The position numbers and the translations under genes are program-made. From contig CAYMLQ010000007.1 in assembly GCA_964390795.1 (NCBI GenBank), positions 1 to 52,033 of the forward strand: 52,033 nucleotides of DNA, written 5' to 3'. The notes under the pieces were generated by a model. The model ran no database searches. It was not told the DNA's origin and saw only the letters and a list, made by a program, of their open reading frames with translations. Within the stretch, counting starts at the first letter, position 1. Every line of letters begins with the position of its first letter. Shown in pieces: positions 1 through 7,880 of the stretch. The DNA is from CAYMLQ01 sp964390795 (GTDB taxonomy: Bacteria > Verrucomicrobiota > Kiritimatiellia > RFP12 > UBA1067).

Positions 1-351
1 GCCGCAGGTGTCCATCGAGATCGCCGCATAGCCGCGGCTGTTCCACAGCCTCACCCATCTGACAAACGCCGAACCGCCGCCGCCATGCACCAGCACGATC
101 CCCGGCACCTTCTGCCCCGGCGGAACATGCGTCGGCATCCCGTAGTAAGCGAAGACCCTCGTCGGCTTGCCCTGATACGTCACGCTCTCATAAAAGACGG
201 TTTTCACCCCATTCGTGGCGAACTCGGGAGCGTCAAACACGCGGGGCGTCTTGAACAAGGCCTCGCGGTCCCACGGCATGGCCTGCTGAGCCCGAAGGCT
301 TAGGGCCGCCACAATCGTCAGCCCCGCCAAAAGAACGTCTCTTCTTTTCAT
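1..351 (-). CDS. alpha/beta hydrolase (esterase-like), 3' end outside window
   Basis: The first 117 codons of an exported hydrolase are visible; the gene runs off the left edge. The start at 351 gives a short positively charged N-terminus (MKRRD), a hydrophobic stretch and an Ala/Gln-rich cleavage region near residues 20-23, which looks like a Sec signal peptide. Further on, GIVLVHGGGGSAF around residues 85-95 is the HGGG oxyanion-hole segment of the acetylxylan-esterase/dienelactone-hydrolase type of alpha/beta hydrolase, followed by RGYAAISMDTCG. The nucleophile elbow lies outside the window, so substrate cannot be judged. The start overlaps the end of the DUF192 frame (233-712) by 119 bases, which is unusually long. 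A later start at MPWDRE would lose the signal peptide. Family assignment is good, specificity unknown. Confidence 0.7.
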   Translation of the reverse strand, partial: MKRRDVLLAGLTIVAALSLRAQQAMPWDREALFKTPRVFDAPEFATNGVKTVFYESVTYQGKPTRVFAYYGMPTHVPPGQKVPGIVLVHGGGGSAFVRWVRLWNSRGYAAISMDTCG

Positions 352-712
352 CACACGACCTCCACAAATCAAACACGAGCGTGTCCCCCACCCGCACGCC
401 CCCCACATCCAGACAGCCGGCCTCAGACTCCAGCACGCGCACGGCCCGCCAGCCGCCCCACACCATCCAGCGCCCAGGTCGCACCTGGCGAACCACGCGC
501 GTCACGCGCCAGCCCCGGTCCAGAAAAACCACGTCGATCGCAAACCGCATTCCGACCGTATGGATGGAGCCGCATCGCTCGATCAGCAGGGCGGCACCGG
601 GCCCGAGCGATGGACGCCCCAACAGGCCGCGCAGCCTCTCGCGCAGCGTGACCGCGCGCTCAACGCGCTCAGCCCACAACGCCCCGCCGCGCAAAACCTG
701 CCCAAGCTTCAT
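233..712 (-). CDS. DUF192 family protein
   Basis: A 159-residue frame whose first 110 or so residues look like the DUF192 fold: GLLGRPSLGPGAALLIERC, then SIHTVGMRFAIDVVFLD, then the closing VGDTLVFD strand. The family is widespread and small, without a firmly known biochemical role. Unlike many members this one has no obvious signal peptide, only a short N-terminus (MKLGQVLRGG). The region after VFDLW (about 45 residues, Gly/Pro/Arg-rich) is not part of the family and overlaps the signal-peptide coding region of the downstream hydrolase, so it may be a read-through tail with little function. It follows the Ser/Thr kinase by about 43 bases on the same strand and is probably the penultimate visible gene of the signalling operon. 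Confidence 0.72.
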   Translation of the reverse strand: MKLGQVLRGGALWAERVERAVTLRERLRGLLGRPSLGPGAALLIERCGSIHTVGMRFAIDVVFLDRGWRVTRVVRQVRPGRWMVWGGWRAVRVLESEAGCLDVGGVRVGDTLVFDLWRSCDEKKRRSFGGADDCGGPKPSGSAGHAVGPRGLVQDAPRV

Positions 713-755
713 TCCACATCCCCTGCTTCCGGCTTCCAGCTCACCCTGTTCTCAC

Positions 756-1658
756 TCACGCGTTGCGCTTCATCGAGCTGCCGAGCGGCGGCAGCAGCGC
801 AGGCCACGGCGGATGGTTCTCGCGCACCCGCCCCAGATCCGCCAGAACCAGCTTCCAGTCGCGGTGACGGTGGTTCGGATCCTTGGCCAGCATCTTTTCC
901 AGCAAGAGGGCGAACGCGTTGCCAGCGTGAGGCGCGAAGGCGCGCACATCCTCCGCCTGCGACCCGTCGACATGACAGCGAATCATCTCGTCGTCGGTCT
1001 TGCCCGGGAAAAGCATGCGTCCTGTAACCAGGTGGTACAGCGTCGCGCCCAACGCGTAAACATCCGAGCGGCAGTCGAGCTTGTCACTGCCGTAAACCTG
1101 CTCGGGCGACATGTAGGCGGGCGTCCCCAAGATCTCGTCGGCCTTACCCGCATGCGCACCTTTGACCAGCGACAGCGACCGGCAGAGCCCGAGATCCGTG
1201 ACCTTCAGCGAGCCGTCCGAATCGACCATGATGTTGTCCGGCTTGATGTCACAATGCACCATCTGATAAAGCGACCATGCGTAATCCAGCGACACCGCCA
1301 CGCTCTCGGCGACAATCAGGGCGTCCTCCACCGTAATTCGTCCTTTTCGCCGCAGAAGTTCCCCCATCGTGTAACCATCCACCAGCTCCATCACAAAGTA
1401 GTAGACGCCGTTCGAGAAGTTCGCGTCGTAAACCTGCACCACGCCGGGGTGCTTCAGCCGCGCCGCTGCGCGTGCCTCCATGCGGAAGCGCTGAACGTCC
1501 TCGGGGTCGGTCGAGAACGTCGACGACAGGATCTTGACCGCCACAAACCGATCGAGGGAAACCTGCCGCGCTTTCCACACAGAGGCCATGCCCCCACGCC
1601 CCAACAGTCCCAGCACCTCGAAATTCGGCAACTTGAAAGCCGGCATTTCAGTACTCAT
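756..1658 (-). CDS. Hanks-type serine/threonine protein kinase
   Basis: A 300-residue soluble kinase. The ATP-binding glycine loop is GRGGMASV (residues 20-27), the nucleotide lysine is K42 in VAVKIL, the catalytic loop is HCDIKPDN with D137, the metal-binding motif is DLG at 155-157 (usually DFG), and the activation segment ends GTPAYMSPEQ. The catalytic-loop Arg of HRD is replaced by Cys136, so it is a non-RD kinase, but all catalytic residues are present and activity is expected. There is no transmembrane segment or extracellular sensor domain, unlike PknB-type kinases. The start at 1658 was preferred over 1727 because its ATG overlaps the stop of the upstream Cys-rich protein (ATGA), implying translational coupling. 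Targets are unknown; the exported Cys-rich partner and the two-component system upstream share the transcript. Confidence 0.92.
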   Translation of the reverse strand: MSTEMPAFKLPNFEVLGLLGRGGMASVWKARQVSLDRFVAVKILSSTFSTDPEDVQRFRMEARAAARLKHPGVVQVYDANFSNGVYYFVMELVDGYTMGELLRRKGRITVEDALIVAESVAVSLDYAWSLYQMVHCDIKPDNIMVDSDGSLKVTDLGLCRSLSLVKGAHAGKADEILGTPAYMSPEQVYGSDKLDCRSDVYALGATLYHLVTGRMLFPGKTDDEMIRCHVDGSQAEDVRAFAPHAGNAFALLLEKMLAKDPNHRHRDWKLVLADLGRVRENHPPWPALLPPLGSSMKRNA

Positions 1659-2782
1659 CGCACCATCGCCCCTTCCCCCCGGCAAATCGTACACAGACTC
1701 ACCGTCTCGCCTTTGCACTCCGGGCACGGGCCGCCCTTGGACTCGCCCGTCCCTTTACACTTCGAACACGCCATCAGCCCCGTCCCCGTACACCGGGAGC
1801 AGCGCGGCGCAAGTCCGCTGCCGTCGCATTTCTTACACGCGATACTGCCCGTGCCCTCACACGGCTCGCAGCGCACCTCCGCCGTTCCTTCGCAGCGAGG
1901 GCACTTTTTTTCAGCCTCCTCGTTCAACCGCGTGGACTTGCGCACTCCCGACGTATTCTTCTCCAAAAGAATGCCGTTTTCACAATCGGGATTCGCACAC
2001 TTCGCCCAGCAGGATCCCTTGCACGCCGTGCATGATTGCCGCGCCGAGAACTGGCACATCTTGCACGGCAAGGGTATCCCCGTCATGACCAGCGCCCGCT
2101 GGCGGTTGGTCAATTGCTTGTCGAGTGCGGCGGGCAGCAGCGCGCGGCCGACCCGCACATCGCCCGCCAGCATCTGCCGCCGCTCGAACTCCTGCCGCCC
2201 CTGCAGAATGTCCATCTTCACCTTGGCCACCTCGCGCACACCCGCAAAGCAGCCCGCGCCTTTGCAAGCCGGACACGCCACGCCTTCGGCCGCTTTGACG
2301 CCCTTTTTCCGGTCGATTTTTCCCATGTCCAACTGATATTTGCCGCTCCCCTTGCAGGTGCGGCACGGCACCTGGCCACGCTGCAGCGACTGCATCGTGC
2401 GTTCATTCCCGCCAAGGATCGCTTCGCCGACCCCCGCAGGCAGCGTGCCGGACGTGACCAGCCGCATCACGGCCAGCGCATTCTGATAGTAGCTCAGCGC
2501 AACCGCAGGCTCCCTGCGCTCCAGCTCTCGCGCCTGGCGAAGGCTGTTCGCCGTCACGGCCATGGCCGCTTTCGAAACCTCGGCCGCCGGATCGACGGCA
2601 GGCGCGGGCGCCGCCGCCTCCGGCTCGCGCGGCTTGGGCAGCGCTGCGGAGCAGTGCGCGCACGCCGTCGCGCCGGGCTTGGCCTCTCGCCCGCAGGCGC
2701 GACACACGACCACTCCCTGCGCCCATACGGCGACGGCCAAAAGAACTCCGCAGGCTGCCATCACGATCCTTCGCTTGTTCAT
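1655..2782 (-). CDS. exported Cys-rich protein with DnaJ-type zinc motifs
   Basis: A 375-residue protein with an N-terminal signal peptide (MNKRRIVMAACGVLLAVAVWAQ), a zinc ribbon directly after it (CRAC...CAHC, about residues 27-44), a Pro/Ala linker, a helical segment, and then many CxxCxGxG-like units (CRTCKGSG, CPACKGAG, CPRCEGTA, CEPCEGTG, CKKCDGSG, CSRCTGTG, CSKCKGTG, CPECKGE, CTICRGEG). Such units form the zinc-binding region of DnaJ, but no J domain is present. It probably binds several zinc ions outside the cytoplasm or in a membrane-linked position. Both ends overlap neighbours by ATGA (response regulator upstream, kinase downstream), so it is tightly built into the signalling operon. 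Function unknown; a redox or zinc-dependent scaffold is only a guess. Confidence 0.85.
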   Translation of the reverse strand: MNKRRIVMAACGVLLAVAVWAQGVVVCRACGREAKPGATACAHCSAALPKPREPEAAAPAPAVDPAAEVSKAAMAVTANSLRQARELERREPAVALSYYQNALAVMRLVTSGTLPAGVGEAILGGNERTMQSLQRGQVPCRTCKGSGKYQLDMGKIDRKKGVKAAEGVACPACKGAGCFAGVREVAKVKMDILQGRQEFERRQMLAGDVRVGRALLPAALDKQLTNRQRALVMTGIPLPCKMCQFSARQSCTACKGSCWAKCANPDCENGILLEKNTSGVRKSTRLNEEAEKKCPRCEGTAEVRCEPCEGTGSIACKKCDGSGLAPRCSRCTGTGLMACSKCKGTGESKGGPCPECKGETVSLCTICRGEGAMVR

Positions 2783-4182
2783 ACGTGCTGCTCCTCCTCT
2801 GTCTCCCTGTCTGATGGCTGCTGGTCCTTATAGTCGCGCAATTTCCGGTGCAAAGTCCGGCGGCTGATACCCAACTCCACAGCCGCACGCGTGCGGTTGC
2901 CACCGTTCTTCTCAACCACCGCCATGATTTTGCGGCGCTCCGTGTCCGCCAGCGAACCCGCCATCAGAACCGGTGCCCGTGCCATCGCGACCGCACCCTT
3001 GACCGCATCGCGGATGTTGGCGGGAACGTCACGCGCCGACAGCCGGTCCGACCGGGTCAGGACGACCATCTTCTCGACCGTGTTGCGCAGTTCCCGCACG
3101 TTGCCTGGCCACGCGTAGGCAGTCAGCAGGCTCACCGCGTCCGGCGTGAACCCGTCGATTCGCTTGCTGTTTTTTTCGCAGTATTCTTTCAAAAACCGAT
3201 CCGCCAGCAAAGGAATATCGCCGACCCGCTCGGCGAGCGGCGGCATCACGATATCCACCACATTGAGCCTGAAAAAGAGATCTTCACGAAACTTGCCCAG
3301 CTCCACGTACGCGCGCAGGTCGCGGTTCGTGGCTGCGATTACGCGGATGTCCGTCTGGATCGTCTCCTCCCCGCCCACGCGCTCGAAGGCATGCTCCTCC
3401 AAGACCCGCAGCAGCTTCACCTGGATCGACGGGTCAATCTCCGAAATCTCGTCGAGGAACAGCGTGCCGCCGTCCGCCATTTCGAAGCGTCCCTTTCGCA
3501 GCACGGACGCCCCCGTGAAGGAGCCCTTCTCATGGCCGAACAGCTCGCTCTCCAGCAGCGACGGCGACAAGGCGGCGCAGTGGACCGCCACGAACGGGCC
3601 TTTCGCGCGCGTGCTCAGCCGGTGGATCGCCTGGGCCACCAGTTCCTTGCCCGTGCCGCTCGGCCCCTGAAGCAGCACCGCCGCCTGCGTGGGCGCGGTC
3701 TGCTGGATGATCTCGAAGACCTGCCGCATGGCCGGCGAGTCGCCGATGATGTTCTCCATGCCGAACTTCTCGTTGAGCTGGGTCTCCAGCGTCTCCACCT
3801 TTTTCTCAAGATCGCGCGCCTTGATCGCGCGCGCCACCAGCAGGTCGAGATGGTCGAGGTTGATCGGCTTGGTGAGAAAGTCGTATGCGCCCTGCTTCAT
3901 CGCCTCCACCGCCGTCTCCACCGACCCGTAAGCCGTCAGCAGGATGCAGATGGTATGCGGGCACTGCGCGTTCACGCGCCTCAGCAGGCCAAGACCGTCG
4001 GTTCCCGGCATCCGCAGGTCGGACAGCATCACATCCACGGCAGGCTCCTGCACGAGCATCGCCAGAGCGGCTTCGGCGCTCTCGGCGGTGCGCACGTCAT
4101 AGTGCCGCTGCAACGCGCGCTGCAGCCCGTCGCGCGTGTTCTTATCGTCGTCCACCACCAGAATGACCGCTTTGTCTGACAT
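2779..4182 (-). CDS. sigma-54-dependent response regulator (NtrC family)
   Basis: A 467-residue transcription activator with the full three-domain layout. The receiver domain (1-120) has acidic residues D11-D13, phospho-acceptor D55 (MLSDLRMPG) and K105 (LTKP). The AAA+ domain has Walker A GPSGTGKE (173-180), Walker B GGTLFLDE (238-245) and the sigma-54 contact loop GSFTGA (220-225), which differs from the usual GAFTGA by Ala to Ser. The C-terminus carries a Fis-type helix-turn-helix (NRTRAAVELGISRRTLHRKL). It would activate sigma-54 promoters on phosphorylation by the adjacent histidine kinase (4187-5359). Its stop overlaps the start of the Cys-rich protein gene. Its target promoters are not identified; I found no clear -24/-12 site in the region upstream of the operon. 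Confidence 0.95.
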   Translation of the reverse strand: MSDKAVILVVDDDKNTRDGLQRALQRHYDVRTAESAEAALAMLVQEPAVDVMLSDLRMPGTDGLGLLRRVNAQCPHTICILLTAYGSVETAVEAMKQGAYDFLTKPINLDHLDLLVARAIKARDLEKKVETLETQLNEKFGMENIIGDSPAMRQVFEIIQQTAPTQAAVLLQGPSGTGKELVAQAIHRLSTRAKGPFVAVHCAALSPSLLESELFGHEKGSFTGASVLRKGRFEMADGGTLFLDEISEIDPSIQVKLLRVLEEHAFERVGGEETIQTDIRVIAATNRDLRAYVELGKFREDLFFRLNVVDIVMPPLAERVGDIPLLADRFLKEYCEKNSKRIDGFTPDAVSLLTAYAWPGNVRELRNTVEKMVVLTRSDRLSARDVPANIRDAVKGAVAMARAPVLMAGSLADTERRKIMAVVEKNGGNRTRAAVELGISRRTLHRKLRDYKDQQPSDRETEEEQHV

Positions 4183-4186
4183 ACGC

Positions 4187-5359
4187 TTAAGTCCCCGTGT
4201 TCAACATCCGCACGCGCCGCTCATTGCGCGGCAGGCGGATCTTGAAACAGGTCCCCTCCTCCGGTTTGCTTGCGAGTTCGATCTCGCCCCCGTGATCCTC
4301 GATGATCCGCTGCACGATCATGAGACCCAAGCCGTTCCCCTTCGCCTTGGTCGTGTGATACGGCTCGAACACGCGGCTCATCTCCGCAGCCGGTATGCCC
4401 CTGCCCGTGTCGATGAAAGAAATGTCCACAAACGCGTCGCCCACTCCGAAGACCACCTTCAGCGCTCCGCCGTCCGGCATCGCCTCAAGCGCGTTCTTAA
4501 TGAGATTGAAATACACCTGCTTGATCTGAGACCGGTCCAGTCGCACCGCTGGCACCGCCTCGGGAATATCCACCGAAACCACGATGCGCCGGTTCTCGAA
4601 TTCGGTCTTCAACAGTTTGAGCGTCTCCTCCAGCACCTGAGCGGGCTGCTCCGGCACCAGCACCGGCTTCGACGGCCGGATCGCCCTCAGGAACTGGGTG
4701 ATGATCGTGTCGAGGCGCTCAACCTCCGTGCGCGCCACGTCGACCAAGTCCTCCAGCGGCCTGCGGACACCCTCTTCAGGCAGCTCGCGCAGCTCGCGCG
4801 CCAGCAGCTGCAGGTGGATGTTCAGCGCGTTGAGGGGGTTGCCGATCTCGTGCGCCACACCCGCCGCCAGCAGTTTCACCGCGTTCGACCGCTCGCTCTC
4901 CAGCGCCGAGGCCTCCTGCCGGCGGTCACGCGTCACGTCGCGCAGAATCACCAGCACGCCCTTGTTGATAAGATCCTGCTCATCCAGCGGCACCGCATAC
5001 ACGCTGATGAAGCGGTGCTCAGGATAGGAAATCTCAATTTCGCGGGTCACCATCCGGGCCCAGCCGTTGTCCGAGGCCGGCACGTCCAACAGATGCTCCC
5101 AGTCCCACTCGCGGAGAAACCGGAGGATCGAACGCCCTTTGGAACGCGCGTAGTCGAACCCCGCAAGCTTCTCCGCGGCGCGGTTGGCATACAAGAGCCG
5201 TCCCTCGTTGTCGATCACCAGCACACCTTCCTGAATCGTCTGGAAAATCGTCTCAAGGAAACCGCGCTCCTGAGCCAGGCGCAACATCTGAGCCTGGAGA
5301 CTTTCCGGGTCCAGCTTATCGATGCGCGCAACCAATCTGTCAAAAAAACCGGAGGCCAT
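4187..5359 (-). CDS. PAS-domain sensor histidine kinase (NtrB-like)
   Basis: A soluble 390-residue histidine kinase. A PAS domain occupies roughly residues 30-140 (TIQEGVLVIDNEGRLLYANRAAEKLAGF). The dimerisation/phospho-acceptor box is AAGVAHEIGNPLNAL with H170, and the ATPase domain shows the N-box NLIKNALEAMPDGG, G1 DTGRGIP and G2 GNGLGLMIV. This is the NtrB/ZraS type of kinase that pairs with sigma-54 activators, and the cognate regulator follows four bases downstream. No membrane segment is present, so it senses a cytoplasmic signal. The start at 5359 (MASGFF) was chosen over 5425 because the extra 22 residues do not resemble a kinase N-terminus. It is divergent from the FMN-binding gene at 5537. 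Confidence 0.93.
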   Translation of the reverse strand: MASGFFDRLVARIDKLDPESLQAQMLRLAQERGFLETIFQTIQEGVLVIDNEGRLLYANRAAEKLAGFDYARSKGRSILRFLREWDWEHLLDVPASDNGWARMVTREIEISYPEHRFISVYAVPLDEQDLINKGVLVILRDVTRDRRQEASALESERSNAVKLLAAGVAHEIGNPLNALNIHLQLLARELRELPEEGVRRPLEDLVDVARTEVERLDTIITQFLRAIRPSKPVLVPEQPAQVLEETLKLLKTEFENRRIVVSVDIPEAVPAVRLDRSQIKQVYFNLIKNALEAMPDGGALKVVFGVGDAFVDISFIDTGRGIPAAEMSRVFEPYHTTKAKGNGLGLMIVQRIIEDHGGEIELASKPEEGTCFKIRLPRNERRVRMLNTGT

Positions 5360-5536
5360 ATCTGTCACACCTGTCCACAGTGCCAAATTGACCCACAGTA
5401 TAGGAAAGCGACCAAGGGGCGGCAAGCGTAAACGGCGGGGACAACAAAAAACGCCCTCCTTTCACTTTTAAGGTTGCACGCTCCCCCGCGACAGGGCAGA
5501 ATATCCGCACAATAACAAGGGGGAAAGATTCGACTC

Positions 5537-6103
5537 ATGCAGCAGTACGCACTAGGTTTGGCCGCACTTGTCTGCGCGTGGCTTTTTGGCCACGCGACCG
5601 GAGACGACGTCCTTGTGTCGCCTTCGCCCGAAGCGCTCTGTAAGGACTGGTTCGGCCCCTCCGCCCAGCTGTCTCACCTGACGCTGGCCGAAACCAACGC
5701 CGTTGTCAGCGAGGTCACGCTCGACGGGCGAACCTCTGGCTGGGCGTTCCGAACCGACCAGATCCCGCCCGCCTGCAAAGGCAAGCGCGGCGAGATCGTC
5801 CTGATCGTCGCCGTCGGCGCAGACGCCCGTATTAAAGGGCTCAGCGTCCTTTCCCACAAGGAAGACCCCAAGTATTTCAAGCGCCTGAAGACCGGATTTT
5901 TCGAGCAGTTCAAAAACCTGCGCGCAGACGGAGAAAGCGCCAAGATTGACGCGGTGACCAAAGCCACGCTCTCTTCCAAAGCCATCATCCGCGAGGTGAT
6001 GGAAGGTGCCAAAATCGTCGTCTCCCAACCCGAGGTTGCCAGCAAAATAAGAGCCTCCTCACAAAGTCCGTTGACCAAGACGGCCGCCATGTCCCATAAT
6101 TGA
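5537..6103 (+). CDS. FMN-binding domain protein (RnfG/NqrC-like), exported
   Basis: A 188-residue protein with an N-terminal hydrophobic export signal (MQQYALGLAALVCAWLFG) and an FMN_bind domain: GEIVLIVAVGADARIKGLSVLSHKE, then IDAVTKATLSSKAIIREV. In RnfG and NqrC the C-terminal Thr of a D-x-x-S/T-G-A-T motif receives covalent FMN from ApbE. Here the motif is D138-A-V-T141-K142-A-T144, with Lys instead of Gly, so flavinylation at T144 is likely but not certain. It probably takes part in extracytoplasmic electron transfer. No other Rnf or Nqr subunit is adjacent, so it is a stand-alone member. A clear Shine-Dalgarno (AAGGGGGAAAG) precedes the ATG. The gene stands 24 bases before dapA on the same strand, and the two may be cotranscribed. 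Confidence 0.8.
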   Translation: MQQYALGLAALVCAWLFGHATGDDVLVSPSPEALCKDWFGPSAQLSHLTLAETNAVVSEVTLDGRTSGWAFRTDQIPPACKGKRGEIVLIVAVGADARIKGLSVLSHKEDPKYFKRLKTGFFEQFKNLRADGESAKIDAVTKATLSSKAIIREVMEGAKIVVSQPEVASKIRASSQSPLTKTAAMSHN

Positions 6104-6127
6104 CGCTCATCGAAGTGAAGGAACTAT

Positions 6128-6997
6128 ATGACGCTTACCGGCACATACACCGCTCTCATCACCCCGTTCAATACCGACGGCAGCGTGGACTACTCCGCCC
6201 TGCGCGCGTTCGTGCAGTGGCAGCTCAGCAATGGCGTGGAAGGCCTCGTCCCCGTCGGCACCACCGGCGAATCTCCGACGCTTGACATCCACGAGCATAT
6301 CAAGGTCATCAGCACCACGGTCGAGGCCGCCGCAGGCAAGGCCGTCATCATCGCCGGCACCGGAGCCAACTCCACCGCCGAAGCGATCGAGCTGACGCGC
6401 GAAGTCCTCAACGCCGGCGTGCACGCCACCCTGCAGGTGACGCCCTATTACAACAAGCCCAACGCCGAAGGCCTCTTCCGCCACTTCAGCGCCGTAGCCG
6501 ATCTCGGCCTGCCCGTCGTGCTCTACAATGTGCCCGGCCGCGCCGGCAAGGAGATCCCGCTCGACGTGGTCGTGCGGCTCGCCGCAAACCCCGCCATCGC
6601 CGCCATCAAAGAGGCCGGCGGCAGCGTGGACCGCGTCAGCGCCATCAGGGACGCCTGCGAGCTGCCGGTGCTCTCGGGCGACGACAGCCTGACGCTGCCC
6701 ATGATCAGCGTCGGCGCGTCGGGCGTCATCAGCGTCGCCTCCAACGTCATCCCCAAAGAGATGTCCGCGCTCGTGCGCCTGGCCCTCGCCAATGACATGG
6801 CCGGAGCGCGCGAACTGCACCGCACGTACTACCCGCTCTTCCGCGACCTCTTCCTCGACACGAACCCCATCCCGGTCAAAGCCGCACTGGCGCTCATGGG
6901 CCGCATCCACCCGGTCTACCGTCTGCCGCTTTGCGAAACCTCCGACAAAATCCGCGACCAGCTCAGCCGCACCCTCCGCAGCCTCAGCCTGCACTGA
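6128..6997 (+). CDS. dapA: 4-hydroxy-tetrahydrodipicolinate synthase
   Basis: A 289-residue TIM-barrel aldolase that condenses pyruvate with aspartate semialdehyde, the first committed step of lysine and meso-diaminopimelate synthesis. The Schiff-base lysine is K161 in AIKEAGG and the catalytic tyrosine is Y133 in LYNVPGR. GTTGESPTL forms the pyruvate-binding loop, and TPYYNKP is conserved. Length and residue numbering match the Escherichia coli enzyme closely. A GAAGGA ribosome-binding site lies about nine bases before the ATG. dapB follows after a 73-base spacer that holds a 7-base-period repeat, and folK overlaps dapB, making a short biosynthetic operon. Confidence 0.97.
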   Translation: MTLTGTYTALITPFNTDGSVDYSALRAFVQWQLSNGVEGLVPVGTTGESPTLDIHEHIKVISTTVEAAAGKAVIIAGTGANSTAEAIELTREVLNAGVHATLQVTPYYNKPNAEGLFRHFSAVADLGLPVVLYNVPGRAGKEIPLDVVVRLAANPAIAAIKEAGGSVDRVSAIRDACELPVLSGDDSLTLPMISVGASGVISVASNVIPKEMSALVRLALANDMAGARELHRTYYPLFRDLFLDTNPIPVKAALALMGRIHPVYRLPLCETSDKIRDQLSRTLRSLSLH

Positions 6998-7033
6998 CCC
7001 GCATGCATCCCCTGCGGTTGTCCCCTATCCCCC

Positions 7034-7061
7034 CTGAACTCCGAACTCTGACCTCAGACCT
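7034..7061. repeat. 7-base-period array, 4 units (dapA-dapB spacer)
   Basis: Four consecutive heptamers CTGAACT, CCGAACT, CTGACCT and CAGACCT lie immediately upstream of dapB. This is one of at least nine arrays with the same period in the window and is close in sequence to those at 41425 and 48973. Confidence 0.8.
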
Positions 7062-7070
7062 CCCATACTT

Positions 7071-7880
7071 ATGAAAATCGCCATTCTTGGAGCCGCCGGC
7101 CGCATGGGCCAGAATCTGTTGCGCTGCGCCTGTAAAATCGACGGGTGCGAAATCGTCGCCGCCACCGAACGGTCCGACCACCCCGCCATCGGCGCGCGCG
7201 TCAAGGAGCTTTCCGGCATCCGCTCCGAATGCCTGTCCGACGCTCTGTGCTATACGCCGATCTGGCCCGAGGACGCGGAGGCCGTCATCGACTTCACCTT
7301 CCACACCTCGGTCAAAGAGAACCTCGAGAACGCCGTCGCTAACAGCCAGGCCTACGTGCTCGGCACGACCGGCCTCACCGAGGCGGAGAAAGCCGCCGTC
7401 TTCGCAGCCTCGGCGCAGATTCCGATTGTTTGGGCGCCCAACATGAGCCTGGGCGTCAACCTCCTGCTCGAACTCGTGCGCCGCTCAGCCTCCATCCTCG
7501 GCCCCGACTACGACGTGGAGATCGTCGAGATGCACCACCGCCTCAAGAAGGACGCGCCCAGCGGCACCGCGCTCGGCCTCGCCGAAGCCGTGGCCGAAGG
7601 CCGCGGCGTGCGGCTCGCCGACGTCGCCTGCTACGGCCGCGAAGGGATCACCGGCGAACGCCCGGCCGGCGAGATCGGCATTCACGCGCTGCGCGGCGGC
7701 TCAGTGGTCGGCGACCACACGGTCGCCTTCGTCGCGGACGAGGAGCGCGTCGAGATCACCCACAAGGCCAACAGCCGCGAATCCTTCGCCTCCGGCGCCC
7801 TGCGCGCCGCGCTCTGGCTCTCCCAGCGCAAGCCCGGCGTCTACACCATGCGCCATGTGCTGGGCTTCGAGAACGGATGA
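7071..7880 (+). CDS. dapB: 4-hydroxy-tetrahydrodipicolinate reductase
   Basis: A 269-residue NAD(P)H-dependent reductase, the second step of the lysine/diaminopimelate pathway. The N-terminal Rossmann motif is GAAGRMGQN (residues 7-15), and the substrate and catalytic segment is EMHHRLKKDAPSGTALGLAEAV, with the conserved His-His and Lys residues and the PSGTA loop. Full family length. It follows dapA on the same strand, and its TGA overlaps the ATG of folK. The spacer upstream contains a four-unit heptamer array rather than a recognisable ribosome-binding site, which is odd for a core gene. Confidence 0.97.
   Translation: MKIAILGAAGRMGQNLLRCACKIDGCEIVAATERSDHPAIGARVKELSGIRSECLSDALCYTPIWPEDAEAVIDFTFHTSVKENLENAVANSQAYVLGTTGLTEAEKAAVFAASAQIPIVWAPNMSLGVNLLLELVRRSASILGPDYDVEIVEMHHRLKKDAPSGTALGLAEAVAEGRGVRLADVACYGREGITGERPAGEIGIHALRGGSVVGDHTVAFVADEERVEITHKANSRESFASGALRAALWLSQRKPGVYTMRHVLGFENG

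Noticed and set aside
381..2336. 651-codon plus-strand open frame
   Set aside because: It runs antisense through the DUF192, kinase and Cys-rich protein genes, has no family features and reflects GC-rich codon bias.
2848..4179. 443-codon plus-strand open frame
   Set aside because: Antisense shadow of the sigma-54 regulator; His/Arg/Gln-rich without motifs.
5426..5536. sigma-54 promoter for the two-component operon
   Set aside because: No GG-N10-GC arrangement with the surrounding consensus was found between 5360 and 5536.
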